NCBI GenBank assembly: GCA_937944485.1
Contig: CALDYU010000005.1
Location: 1 to 64,000 of the forward strand
Direction: 5' to 3'
DNA: 64,000 nt
Origin: an uncultured Flavobacteriaceae bacterium
Lineage (GTDB): Bacteria; Bacteroidota; Bacteroidia; Flavobacteriales; Flavobacteriaceae
In this document: positions 16,867 to 26,616 of the stretch, in pieces
How the letters are laid out: the number at the start of each line of letters is the position of its first letter
How positions within the stretch are numbered: the stretch's first letter is position 1
Notes under the pieces: model-generated
What the model saw: the letters and a program-made list of their open reading frames with translations, nothing else
What the model was told of the DNA's origin: nothing
Database searches by the model: none
Made by a program: the position numbers and the translations under genes

Positions 16867-19800
16867 ATGTTAAGAGTTTCTACTTATATTAAAACGTCCA
16901 GAATTTGTAGTTTCATTTATGCGATTTTAATACTGGCATCTTGCACACAAAAAGATCAAAAAACGATAACTTCTGAGGCAAGTACCCCTACCCTTTTTTC
17001 TTTACTCAATTCGGAAAGTACAGGTATTGATTTTATCAATAAAGTAGAAAATCAAAAAGAGTTCAACATATTTAAATATCGCAATTTTTATAATGGCGGT
17101 GGCGTAGCTATTGGCGATATTAATAATGATGGTCTTCCTGACATATACTTAACGGGTAACATGGTACCTAATAAACTATACCTGAATAAAGGCAATCTCA
17201 AATTTGAAGATATATCAGAAAAAGCTGGAGTTCAAGGAAATAAACCATGGTCTACCGGTGTAAACATGGTTGATATCAATGCTGACGGCCTGCTTGATAT
17301 TTATGTAAGTAATGCAGGGAATATGGAAGGCAACAACCATGATAATGATCTATATATAAATAATGGTGATTTAACATTTACAGAAAAAGCCTTGGAATAT
17401 AATTTGGCTAAAACAGGTTTTTCAACACACGCCACATTCTTCGATTACGATAAAGACGGAGATTTAGATGCTTATATATTAAACAACAGTAATATTCCCG
17501 TAAGTAGTTTGGGCTATGCCGAACAAAGACATGTACGCGCTCAAGACTGGGAAGGGGTACCAGATATTTTTAGAGGCGTTGGCGATATGCTTTTAAGAAA
17601 TGATAATGGCACTTTCACTGATGTCAGTGTAGACGCTGGAATTTATGGTAGTCTAATAGGTTTTGGACTAGGTGTAATGGTAACTGACATTAATAAAGAT
17701 CAATACCCCGACTTATATGTCTCTAATGACTTTTATGAAAGAGACTATCTCTATATCAATAATCAAGATGGCACTTTTACCGAAGAAATTACAAAATGGA
17801 CGCAACATCTATCCCTTTCCGCAATGGGTATTGATATTGCTGACATCAATAACGATGGTAATTCTGATATTTTCATAACCGATATGCTTCCAGAAGCCGA
17901 TAAACGTGTAAAAGCGGTCATGGAATTCGAAAGCTATAATGTTTTTAAACTCAAACAAAGCAAAGATTTTTCTCAACAGTATATTCAAAATACCTTACAA
18001 CTTAATAATGGTAATGGCACTTTCTCAGAAATTGCATATCACAGTGGTGTAGATGCAACGGATTGGAGTTGGGCAGGACTACTAGTAGATTTAGATAATG
18101 ACGGATTACGCGATATTTTTGTTACTAATGGCATTAATCATGATCTTACCGATTTAGATTTTGTAGACTTTTTCGCCAATGAAATAATTCAGAAGATGGC
18201 ACTTACGGGTCGAAAAGAATCAATAGATTCTATTATTAATAAAATGCCTATTCGACCGCAACCTAATTTTGCCTTTAAGAATAAAGGAGATTTAACTTTT
18301 TCAAATGCAAATAAGCATTGGGGTTTTGAACTCCCTACTATGTCTAACGGGTCGGCTTATGGTGACCTTGATAATGACGGAGATCTTGAACTTGTTGTCA
18401 ATAATGTGAATATGCAGGCATTCGTTTACGAAAATCGAAGCAATGAACTTACAGATAATAACTACATAAAAGTTAAACTTAATGGTGATAGCATGAACAA
18501 ATTTGCTGTTGGTGCCTCGGTAATACTCTATTACGATAATAAGACCATCCTACACGAACTCATTCCGTCACGTGGTTTTCAATCTTCGATGGACTATGCC
18601 ATTACTATTGGTCTTGGCGAGCAAAAAATTATCGATTCGCTAAGAGTAATTTGGCCGGATAACCGCTCGCAAAAATTAGAAAATGTTTCAGCGAATCAAA
18701 ATTTGAGTTTTACATATTCTCTTACCGATAAAAAACATAATCCATGGAAACAAGACGCTAAAAAAACCTTGCTTCGTGAAGTTCAAAATAATAAAGTAGT
18801 TACGCACAAAGAAAATAATTATAATGATTTTGACTATGAAGGCCTTATTTATAAATCGCTCTCGCAAGAAGGGCCAGCCCTTGCAGTAGGTGATTTTGAT
18901 GCCGATGGTAATGAAGATATTTTTATAGGTGGATCCAAGGATCAATCTGGTACATTATATCGTCATATGGGTAAGGGCAACTTAGTACCAGTATCGCTAA
19001 TTGCTTTTGCCGAAGACGCAAATTTCGAGGATACGGCGGCTACTTTTTTAGATGCTGACGGAGATTCGGATTTAGATTTACTCGTAGGTTCGGGTGGGAA
19101 TCAAGTAGGTGAAGAACAAAGCTATCACGTGCGATTATATTTAAACAACGGTCGCGGTTTATTTAGTAAGTCTGAAAACCAGATACCCGCTACGTTCAAA
19201 AACATTGCTACAATGACTCCTCATGATTTTGATAACGATGGTGATGTGGATGTCTTTGTAGGGTCTAGAAGCGTTGTGGGAAGCTATGGAGTAGATCCTA
19301 ATCATCTATTTTTAACAAATAATGGCGATGGTACTTTTGAAGATGCTACCGAACGTTACGCTTATGATTTGAAAGATGCGGGAATGATTACGCATGCGAT
19401 ATGGTCTGACATGAACGGTGATTCAAAAAAAGATTTAGTTACCACCTCAGAATGGGGCACTACAAATGTCTATAAAAACACGGGGCGAAGGCTTTCTAAA
19501 ATGAAAACATCTCTTGACAGCCTTTCTGGATGGTGGAATGTCGTTACTTCTGCGGATTTAGATAATGACGGTGATAACGATCTTGTTATTGGCAATCAAG
19601 GAACCAATTTACATTATAAACCTACCGCTAACAACCCAATGAGAATGTGGATAAATGATTATGATAATAATGGTACCCTTGAACAAATTGTGACTTTAAG
19701 CCAAAATGGAAAAGACTACCCTTTACATCAAAAACAAGAAATGACAGAGCAAATTACGGCCTTAAAAAAGCAAAACATTAAAGCTTCTGTATACGCTACC

Positions 19801-20238
19801 AAAACTGTTGATGAGTTGTTTCCCAAAAAAATATTCGAAAAATCAATAATGAAAGAGGCTCGTACTTCTGAATCAATAGTCGCTATAAATGAGGGTGGTG
19901 GAAAATACAGTATAAAAAAGTTGCCAAGTAGGGTTCAACTTTCTTGCGTATGTGGAATTACCTGTGCTGACGTTAACGAAGACGGTCATTTAGATATAAT
20001 AATGGCGGGCAATAATTTTGAATTTAAACCGCAATATTCTCGCTTAGATGCCAACTATGGTAGTGTTCTTCTTGGCGACGGTGCTATGAACTTTGAATGG
20101 CAAGATTACAATACTAGTGGTTTCTTTGTTCGTGATGAGGTCAAACACTTGCGCAAATTTAAAGATGCTGGAGGGAAAACATTTGTCGTAACAGCTATAA
20201 ATAATAGTAAACCAAAGATATTTGCGATTAATGAATAA
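16867..20238 (+). CDS. VCBS/FG-GAP repeat protein with ASPIC/UnbV domain (CRTAC1-like), lipoprotein 1
   Basis: This 1123-aa envelope lipoprotein is anchored at C26 (ILASC). It is built of two beta-propeller-like blocks of FG-GAP/VCBS units with Ca-binding DxDxDG loops, for example VAIGDINNDGLPDIYLTG, FFDYDKDGDLDAYI and LVDLDNDGLRDIFVTNG. An ASPIC/UnbV segment lies between the blocks at about residues 548-618 (GASVILYYDN to VIWPDN). Such proteins occur beside SusCD and haloperoxidase-type genes in Bacteroidota; the molecular function is not established. The gene starts about 200 bp after the susD terminator, so it probably has its own promoter. It overlaps the next paralogue by 8 bp. Confidence 0.85.
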   Translation: MLRVSTYIKTSRICSFIYAILILASCTQKDQKTITSEASTPTLFSLLNSESTGIDFINKVENQKEFNIFKYRNFYNGGGVAIGDINNDGLPDIYLTGNMVPNKLYLNKGNLKFEDISEKAGVQGNKPWSTGVNMVDINADGLLDIYVSNAGNMEGNNHDNDLYINNGDLTFTEKALEYNLAKTGFSTHATFFDYDKDGDLDAYILNNSNIPVSSLGYAEQRHVRAQDWEGVPDIFRGVGDMLLRNDNGTFTDVSVDAGIYGSLIGFGLGVMVTDINKDQYPDLYVSNDFYERDYLYINNQDGTFTEEITKWTQHLSLSAMGIDIADINNDGNSDIFITDMLPEADKRVKAVMEFESYNVFKLKQSKDFSQQYIQNTLQLNNGNGTFSEIAYHSGVDATDWSWAGLLVDLDNDGLRDIFVTNGINHDLTDLDFVDFFANEIIQKMALTGRKESIDSIINKMPIRPQPNFAFKNKGDLTFSNANKHWGFELPTMSNGSAYGDLDNDGDLELVVNNVNMQAFVYENRSNELTDNNYIKVKLNGDSMNKFAVGASVILYYDNKTILHELIPSRGFQSSMDYAITIGLGEQKIIDSLRVIWPDNRSQKLENVSANQNLSFTYSLTDKKHNPWKQDAKKTLLREVQNNKVVTHKENNYNDFDYEGLIYKSLSQEGPALAVGDFDADGNEDIFIGGSKDQSGTLYRHMGKGNLVPVSLIAFAEDANFEDTAATFLDADGDSDLDLLVGSGGNQVGEEQSYHVRLYLNNGRGLFSKSENQIPATFKNIATMTPHDFDNDGDVDVFVGSRSVVGSYGVDPNHLFLTNNGDGTFEDATERYAYDLKDAGMITHAIWSDMNGDSKKDLVTTSEWGTTNVYKNTGRRLSKMKTSLDSLSGWWNVVTSADLDNDGDNDLVIGNQGTNLHYKPTANNPMRMWINDYDNNGTLEQIVTLSQNGKDYPLHQKQEMTEQITALKKQNIKASVYATKTVDELFPKKIFEKSIMKEARTSESIVAINEGGGKYSIKKLPSRVQLSCVCGITCADVNEDGHLDIIMAGNNFEFKPQYSRLDANYGSVLLGDGAMNFEWQDYNTSGFFVRDEVKHLRKFKDAGGKTFVVTAINNSKPKIFAINE

Positions 20239-23200
20239 GCCTTCCTTTTTTCTTTTGCTTCTGGCAACCCTTATAGGTTGCAAAAATTCTGAAGGAGAAT
20301 TATTTACCGATCTTTCTTCTGAAAAATCAGCAGTACACTTTTCGAATACGCTCACAGCTAACGAAGATGCAAATATTCTTGACTATTTATATTATTATAA
20401 TGGAGGCGGAGTTGCTGTTGGCGATATTAACGGAGATGAATTACCTGATATTTTCTTCTCAGGAAATCAAGTGGAAAATAAACTGTATCTAAATAAAGGA
20501 AACCTAACTTTTGAAGATATTACAAAAGAAGCTGCTGTAAAGGGCAATAGCACTTGGAATACGGGTGCTATTATGGGAGATGTAAATGGTGATGGATTAC
20601 TAGATATTTATGTTTGTGCAGTAGTAGGTATTAATGGGTTCAATGGGTTCAATGAGCTATATATCAATAATGGTCATTCTAAAGGCACAGGAGAAATTAC
20701 TTTTACCGAGGAGGCCGCTGCCTATGGCTTAGATTTTGATTCATTTAGTTCTTCTGCCGCGTTTTTAGATTATGACTTAGACGGTGACCTAGATATCTAT
20801 CTTTTAAATCATGCTATTCATACACAAGAATCTTACGGTAAGGCCGATACTCGGAAAAAAAGAAACTACCAAACCGGTGATAAATTACTTCGAAACGACG
20901 GTAGCAAATTTGTTGATGTTAGTGAAGTAGCCGGAATTTATGGGGGTGTTAATGGCTATGGACTGGGTATTGCAATTTCTGACTTCAATCAAGACGGTTA
21001 TCCTGATATTTATGTTGGAAACGATTTTCATGAAGATGACTATTACTACCTAAACAATGGCGACGGTACTTTTTCGGAAAGTTTGAGACAGTATTTTGGT
21101 CATACTTCTAAATTTTCGATGGGCAGTGATGTTGCAGATATCAATCATGATGGTTGGCCCGATCTATTGTCTCTAGATATGCTTCCTGAAGATGAAAAAA
21201 TACTTAAATCTTCAGAAGGTGCTGATAATGTGCAAACTCAAAAACTTAGAATTGAAAATTTTGGGTATCACTATCAATTTTCTAGAAATATGCTCTTTGT
21301 AAACCGACCAAATGCCAGTTATACAGAGACGGCTTTACTTAGTGGTATAGCTGCAACAGATTGGAGCTGGAGTGCTTTATTTGCGGATTACGATCAAGAT
21401 GGGGAGCAAGATATTTTCATTTCCAATGGCATACCAAAACGACCTAATAATTTAGATTATATAAACTTTGTTTCTAGTGATCAAATCAAAAACAAAATAA
21501 ACAATACGAAATTGATGGATCAAGAAGCTCTAGCTTTGATGCCATCAGGGGCTGTTCAAAATTATATTTTTAAGGGTAGTGGAAATCTCCTTTTTGAAGA
21601 TAAATCTAAAGATTGGATTAGTAATGATACTCTCAAATCGGCAGCAACCGCAATTGCCGATCTTGATTTAGATGGTGACCTTGATATCGTTATTAATAAT
21701 ATTGGTGCCCCCGCGAGTATATTAATTAATAAAACCGATAAAAAAGCGAATTACCTTAAACTAAAATTCAATTATAAAGCCCCGAATAACTTCGGAATTG
21801 GAACAAAAGTTATTTCGTATTTAGATGGAACCCTTCAGTATAAAGAATTATATGCCGCTAGAGGTTTTCAAGCTTCATCAGAGCCTTTTGTCCATTTCGG
21901 TTATGCATTACATGATAAAGTAGATTCATTGCGCATTATTTGGCCCGATAATACTACACAAGTATTGAAAAATATTAAAACAAATCAAACCCTTACTGTT
22001 AGTCCAGATGAAACAACAGTATTTAATTATGAAAGCATTTTACCCAAAAAGCAAAGGTTGTTTGAGAAAGTAAACAATAATCTCGGTATTGATTTTACAC
22101 ACAGAGAAGATTCTTATATAGATTTTCATAGGCAAAAATTAATGCCCTATCAAATTGGGGATCGCGGGCCCGCTATAGCCCTTGGCGACTTAAACAATGA
22201 TGGTACTACAGACATTTATTTTGGAGGATCTAAACATATAGCATCGAAAATTTATGTGCAAAATGACACTTCGTACACCTCATATCGTATGCCGAGCGTT
22301 ACGAAAGATTCTATGAAAGAAAACGTAACAGCTCTTATTAGAGATTTTAATAATGATAATAAGAATGATATCCTCATTGGTTCTGGAGGCGCCGATTTTT
22401 ATAATCAAATGAAACCTTTACTAAATAGCTATTATAGGCAGAATGATTCTGTTTTCATAGAAAGTGAATTGCCTAAAAGCTATGAAAACGCCTCAGTTAT
22501 AAAGGCAAATGATTTTGATGAAGACGGTGATTTAGATGTATTTATAGGCAATCAGTCCGTTTCAAATGATTTCGGAAATTTACCCTCATCATATATTCTA
22601 GAAAATAGTCATGGTGATTTTTCTATTAGTCAAAATGTAGTATTTGAAAAACTAGGAATGGTTACTGATGCTATATGGCATGATTTTAATAGTGACGGAA
22701 CCAAAGATCTCATTGTTGTGGGTGAATGGATGGCTCCGACTTTCTTTAAAAATATAAATGGTAAATTAGTAGATACCCCTATAAGCAATAAGCATTTAAG
22801 CGGATTATGGCAAAGCATTATTCCATTTGATATTGATGGTGATGGTGATGAAGACTATATTTTGGGTAATTGGGGTACGAACAGCAAGTTTACAGCTTCT
22901 AAGAAGTACCCTTTGAAAATGTACTATGGTGATTTAGATAATAACGAACAAACCGAAACGATAATCGCCATCGCCAAAAATGGAAATTATTATCCTATTG
23001 AAAGCCTCGATGAACTAACTGGACAATTAGTATCGCTAAAAAAGAAATTTACCACGTATGGTGAATTTGCCGGAAAAGACATGGATCAAATTTTTGAAAA
23101 CAAAACGCTAAACAATGCTGAGCTTTTAGAAGTCTTTGAACTGCGATCTGGGTTTTTAAGAAACGAAAATGGCACTTTTACTTTTGTTCCGTTTCAGGCT

Positions 23201-23509
23201 GAATTACAAGTGTCTCCTATCATGGCCTTTGCAAAACATGATTTCGATAACGATGGTAAACAAGATGTTTTAGCGGCGGGTAATTATTTTGGTGTCAAAC
23301 CTTTTCATGGCCGTTTTGATTCCTTTGCTGGTGCAATGATTAAATCTGAAAAAGAGATGCTATTTGGAGATGAAATAGGGTTAAATTTCACACAAAAGTC
23401 AGTCCGGCATTTGAACATAATTAACCTAAATAATAAATCGTACCTACTAGTTACTATTAATAATGATAAAGCTGAAGTGTATAAGCTTTTAAAAGAACAT
23501 AGAGAATAA
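20231..23509 (+). CDS. VCBS/FG-GAP repeat protein with ASPIC/UnbV domain (CRTAC1-like), lipoprotein 2
   Basis: This is a diverged paralogue of the preceding gene, 1092 aa, with the same order of parts: lipoprotein signal to C17 (LATLIGC), N-terminal VCBS block (VAVGDINGDELPDIFFSG, FLDYDLDGDLDIYLLN), ASPIC segment at about 521-593 (GIGTKVISYLDG to RIIWPDN), and a second VCBS block (IALGDLNNDGTTDIYFGG and others). I chose the ATG at 20231 over an in-frame TTG three codons upstream because it starts the hydrophobic signal cleanly. It overlaps the previous stop by 8 bp, and its own TAA shares one base with the next ATG (TAATG). The three products are therefore probably made in fixed proportion. 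Confidence 0.85.
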   Translation: MNKPSFFLLLLATLIGCKNSEGELFTDLSSEKSAVHFSNTLTANEDANILDYLYYYNGGGVAVGDINGDELPDIFFSGNQVENKLYLNKGNLTFEDITKEAAVKGNSTWNTGAIMGDVNGDGLLDIYVCAVVGINGFNGFNELYINNGHSKGTGEITFTEEAAAYGLDFDSFSSSAAFLDYDLDGDLDIYLLNHAIHTQESYGKADTRKKRNYQTGDKLLRNDGSKFVDVSEVAGIYGGVNGYGLGIAISDFNQDGYPDIYVGNDFHEDDYYYLNNGDGTFSESLRQYFGHTSKFSMGSDVADINHDGWPDLLSLDMLPEDEKILKSSEGADNVQTQKLRIENFGYHYQFSRNMLFVNRPNASYTETALLSGIAATDWSWSALFADYDQDGEQDIFISNGIPKRPNNLDYINFVSSDQIKNKINNTKLMDQEALALMPSGAVQNYIFKGSGNLLFEDKSKDWISNDTLKSAATAIADLDLDGDLDIVINNIGAPASILINKTDKKANYLKLKFNYKAPNNFGIGTKVISYLDGTLQYKELYAARGFQASSEPFVHFGYALHDKVDSLRIIWPDNTTQVLKNIKTNQTLTVSPDETTVFNYESILPKKQRLFEKVNNNLGIDFTHREDSYIDFHRQKLMPYQIGDRGPAIALGDLNNDGTTDIYFGGSKHIASKIYVQNDTSYTSYRMPSVTKDSMKENVTALIRDFNNDNKNDILIGSGGADFYNQMKPLLNSYYRQNDSVFIESELPKSYENASVIKANDFDEDGDLDVFIGNQSVSNDFGNLPSSYILENSHGDFSISQNVVFEKLGMVTDAIWHDFNSDGTKDLIVVGEWMAPTFFKNINGKLVDTPISNKHLSGLWQSIIPFDIDGDGDEDYILGNWGTNSKFTASKKYPLKMYYGDLDNNEQTETIIAIAKNGNYYPIESLDELTGQLVSLKKKFTTYGEFAGKDMDQIFENKTLNNAELLEVFELRSGFLRNENGTFTFVPFQAELQVSPIMAFAKHDFDNDGKQDVLAAGNYFGVKPFHGRFDSFAGAMIKSEKEMLFGDEIGLNFTQKSVRHLNIINLNNKSYLLVTINNDKAEVYKLLKEHRE

Positions 23510-24840
23510 TGAAAAAGATCATTTTTTTAGTTTCGTTTATTGTATTACTTAACTCCTGTAATACCAAAACGGAGTCCATTGTAATCACCCCTGAAGATTT
23601 GCATGCGTCTGTTGATCGGGTAACGGAAATTATGATTCATGATATTTTTTCGCCGCCAGTAGCAAGTCGAATTTTTGTATATCCGAATATAGCGGCTTAT
23701 GAAATAATTGCGTTACGTAATCCAGAATATAATTCCTTGGCTAGTCAGGTAAGAAATCTTAGTCCTATTCCTAGTCCAGAAGCAACCACAACAATTAATC
23801 ATGAGATAGCCGCCATGGTAGCTCACATGGAAGTTAGTAAAAAGCTTATTTTTTCAGAAGCAGCTATGGAGACCTTACAAGATAGTTTGTATCAATCTTG
23901 GAAATCAAAAAATGCGGTTGTCTTTGAGAATTCGAAAACATACGGCCTTCAAGTTTCAGATCATATTATAGATTGGATGAACAAAGACAATTATAATCAA
24001 ACTCGAACAATGCCGAAATTCACGGTAAATCTTGATGACCCTTCAAGATGGCAACCTACCCCACCGGCATACATGAACGGTATAGAGCCACATTGGAACA
24101 AAATACGACCTTTTGTTATTGATTCTGCCGCCCAATTTAAACCAATTCCTCCTCCTCCCTTTTCATTAGAAAAAAATTCTGATTTTTATAAAGAACTCGT
24201 TGAGGTATATGAAATCAGCAATCAAATTACCAAAAAAGGAGACGACTCTGAAGAAATTAAAATTGCCCAATTTTGGGATTGCAACCCCTACGTATCAGTA
24301 ACTAGAGGGCATTTGATGTTTGCTACAAAAAAAATAAGTCCTGGTGCGCATTGGATGGGCATTACAAAAATTGCCAGTAGAAAAATCAATAGTGATTTCG
24401 ACCAAACTTTATACGCGTATACCAAAGCATCTATCGCTATGGCCGATGCGTTTATTAGCTGTTGGGATGAAAAATATAGAAGCAATTTAATCCGTCCTGA
24501 AACCTTAATTAACGATCATATTGATGAAAATTGGAAGCCCGTATTACAAACCCCTCCATTTCCAGAATATGTTAGCGGTCATAGTGTAGTTTCAGGAGCT
24601 GCCTCAGTGGTACTTACTGATATTTTTGGAGATAATTTCAATTTTGATGATGATACTGAAGTTGCCTACGGACTGCCTATTCGAAGTTTTACATCGTTTA
24701 GGCAAGCTGCAGATGAAGCTGCAATTAGCAGAATGTATGGTGGTATTCATTACCGTGCTGCCGTTGAAATCGGGGTTAAGCAAGGTCGTGATCTCGGTAA
24801 ATTTGTAGCGGATAAATTACGTATGAAATCAAATCAATAA
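23509..24840 (+). CDS. Vanadium-dependent haloperoxidase / PAP2-family lipoprotein
   Basis: This 443-aa envelope lipoprotein (C17, VLLNSC) has the complete vanadate/phosphate pocket of the haloperoxidase and type-2 acid phosphatase superfamily: K322 and R329 in KYRSNLIRP, S356-G357-H358 in PEYVSGH, and R408 and H414 in SRMYGGIH. In haloperoxidases these residues bind vanadate and the enzyme oxidises halide with hydrogen peroxide; in phosphatases the same set binds phosphate. Length and the PEYVSGH context favour the haloperoxidase annotation, but halide use cannot be read from sequence. Its ATG overlaps the stop of the VCBS paralogue, indicating coupling. Confidence 0.82.
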   Translation: MKKIIFLVSFIVLLNSCNTKTESIVITPEDLHASVDRVTEIMIHDIFSPPVASRIFVYPNIAAYEIIALRNPEYNSLASQVRNLSPIPSPEATTTINHEIAAMVAHMEVSKKLIFSEAAMETLQDSLYQSWKSKNAVVFENSKTYGLQVSDHIIDWMNKDNYNQTRTMPKFTVNLDDPSRWQPTPPAYMNGIEPHWNKIRPFVIDSAAQFKPIPPPPFSLEKNSDFYKELVEVYEISNQITKKGDDSEEIKIAQFWDCNPYVSVTRGHLMFATKKISPGAHWMGITKIASRKINSDFDQTLYAYTKASIAMADAFISCWDEKYRSNLIRPETLINDHIDENWKPVLQTPPFPEYVSGHSVVSGAASVVLTDIFGDNFNFDDDTEVAYGLPIRSFTSFRQAADEAAISRMYGGIHYRAAVEIGVKQGRDLGKFVADKLRMKSNQ

Positions 24841-24866
24841 CTAAACTAGTAGTTTCTCAATATATT

Positions 24867-25760
24867 ATGAAATTAAAGTGGATCTGGAGATCAGCAATAG
24901 TCCTATCGATAATAATTTTAGGTTATCTATTCATTTGGCCGAGTGATTTACAAGTAACATTCAAAACTAAGGCTATACCTGGCACCATTAATCAAGCCAT
25001 TAAATTATGGGCGAATAGTCTTGAAAAAGCAGAGTTTATTGCCCAAAAAGATCTAGAGCACTTTAGTCATAAAATATGGTTCAATGATTCTATTCATACC
25101 TATACCTGGAATATAAAAGCATTGAATGATTCTACGTCGCAGGTAAAAGTATATATTACAGATCAAAACAACAGTTTTTCGAACAGATTATCAGTGCTTT
25201 TTGCCGATACTGATTTTGAAAAAAGATCGAAAAAGGCACTAACCGAACTCGCTCAAGCTTTAAAAGAACACGTTGAAAATTTCAAGGTCGGTGTTATTGG
25301 TATAGATCAAATAACAGCTAAATATTGTGCCTATATTCCTTTAGAAAGTTCTCAAGTTAATAAGGCCCTAAAAATGATGGAAAACTATCCGATTTTAAAT
25401 AATGTTCTTGCTAAGCATAAAATTGAATTGGATGGCGCTCCTTTTATTGAGGTTAATAATTGGGATATACAAAAGGACAGTATTTCATTTAATTTTTGCT
25501 ATCCAATAATTAAATCAGATACCTTACCCCAAATTGATGGCATCCTTTATAAAGAAATCCCGAATAAACAGGCCATTAAAGCGATTTACAACGGCAATTA
25601 CATCACTTCAGACAGAGCTTGGTATACTTTAATAGATTACGCCTCCAAAAATAGTATAGAAATTAAACAAGAGCCTTTAGAAATTTTTTATAGTAATCCG
25701 AATATGGGAGGCGATGAATTAACCTGGAAAGCTGAAATTTTCATGCCATTAAAAGAGTAA
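24867..25760 (+). CDS. Membrane-anchored SRPBCC plus GyrI-like effector-binding domain protein
   Basis: The 297-aa protein starts with one membrane anchor (about residues 9-25, AIVLSIIILGYLFIWP). A region of SRPBCC/polyketide-cyclase type follows (about 28-150, TFKTKAIPGTINQAIKLW onward). The C-terminal half (about 160-295) resembles the GyrI-like/AraC effector-binding fold, with YKEIPNKQAIKAIYNGNY and a terminal TWKAEIFMPL typical of that fold's last strand. This points to small-molecule binding outside the cytoplasm, but the ligand and role are unknown. It lies 26 bp after the haloperoxidase gene and 1 bp before the next, in the same direction, so it is probably in the same transcript. Confidence 0.65.
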   Translation: MKLKWIWRSAIVLSIIILGYLFIWPSDLQVTFKTKAIPGTINQAIKLWANSLEKAEFIAQKDLEHFSHKIWFNDSIHTYTWNIKALNDSTSQVKVYITDQNNSFSNRLSVLFADTDFEKRSKKALTELAQALKEHVENFKVGVIGIDQITAKYCAYIPLESSQVNKALKMMENYPILNNVLAKHKIELDGAPFIEVNNWDIQKDSISFNFCYPIIKSDTLPQIDGILYKEIPNKQAIKAIYNGNYITSDRAWYTLIDYASKNSIEIKQEPLEIFYSNPNMGGDELTWKAEIFMPLKE

Positions 25761-25761
25761 A

Positions 25762-26616
25762 ATGAACATAATTCATCCCATTATAGTTCTCCTTTTCCTA
25801 TTGCAAAGCTGTACGAATAATGGTCAACTTAATCACATCACTAAACTTCCTCAAAAATTAAAAGAAAACTCTGGTATTGTTACTTATTCAGATTCTACAG
25901 CTTGGTTCATTGAAGACAATGGAAATAGCGACAATATTTATAAAACCGATTTCAAAGGAAACATTATCCAGCAATTAGATATTAAAGGTGGAAAAAACGG
26001 CGACTGGGAAGATTTAACTAAAGACATTAATGGTAATCTATACATTGGCGATTTCGGCAATAATGCTAATGAGCGTAAAGATCTAGTCATCTACAAACTA
26101 TCAAACCCTGAATTAGAAAAAGGGAATAAAATAAGAGTCAAAAAGATTGCTTTTAGTTACCCTGAACAGTCTGAATTCCCGCCTAGAAGAGGAGAACTAA
26201 TCTTTGATGCTGAGGCCTTTTTTCATTACGATGAGCATCTCTACCTTTTTACGAAGAATCGCGCAAATCCTTTTACCGGAGAAACTTATATTTATAAAAT
26301 ACCCGATCAAAAAGGAATTTTTAAAGCTAAACTAATTGGTAAAATTAAACTGGGGACGGATTGGGATACTTCTCGCGTGACCTCGGCTGACATATCTCCT
26401 GACAGAAATACTATTGTACTTCTAAGCTATGGCAAATTATGGATCATTACCGATTTTTCTGGAGACAATTTTTCTGCAGGTACCCTCAAAAAAATCGATC
26501 TCGGAGTCCGAACTCAATTAGAATCTGTATGCTTTATGAATGAACATACCCTCTTACTTTCGGATGAATTAAGAGACCAAACCGGCGGTAATTTGTACTC
26601 TTATAGCCTAAACTAG
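25762..26616 (+). CDS. Predicted beta-propeller-like lipoprotein, function unknown
   Basis: This 284-aa lipoprotein (C17, FLLQSC) has repeated blade-like segments such as SGIVTYSDSTAWFIEDNG, IYKTDFKGNI, LTKDINGNLYIGDFG and TSADISPDRNTIVLLSYG. These suggest a secreted propeller similar in style to SdiA-regulated or phytase-like esterase proteins. I cannot identify catalytic residues. It follows the SRPBCC-type gene after a single base, suggesting co-transcription with the haloperoxidase group. Its TAG stop lies within the palindrome CTAG (26613-26616), which also provides the stop of the convergent gene on the other strand. Confidence 0.6.
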   Translation: MNIIHPIIVLLFLLQSCTNNGQLNHITKLPQKLKENSGIVTYSDSTAWFIEDNGNSDNIYKTDFKGNIIQQLDIKGGKNGDWEDLTKDINGNLYIGDFGNNANERKDLVIYKLSNPELEKGNKIRVKKIAFSYPEQSEFPPRRGELIFDAEAFFHYDEHLYLFTKNRANPFTGETYIYKIPDQKGIFKAKLIGKIKLGTDWDTSRVTSADISPDRNTIVLLSYGKLWIITDFSGDNFSAGTLKKIDLGVRTQLESVCFMNEHTLLLSDELRDQTGGNLYSYSLN

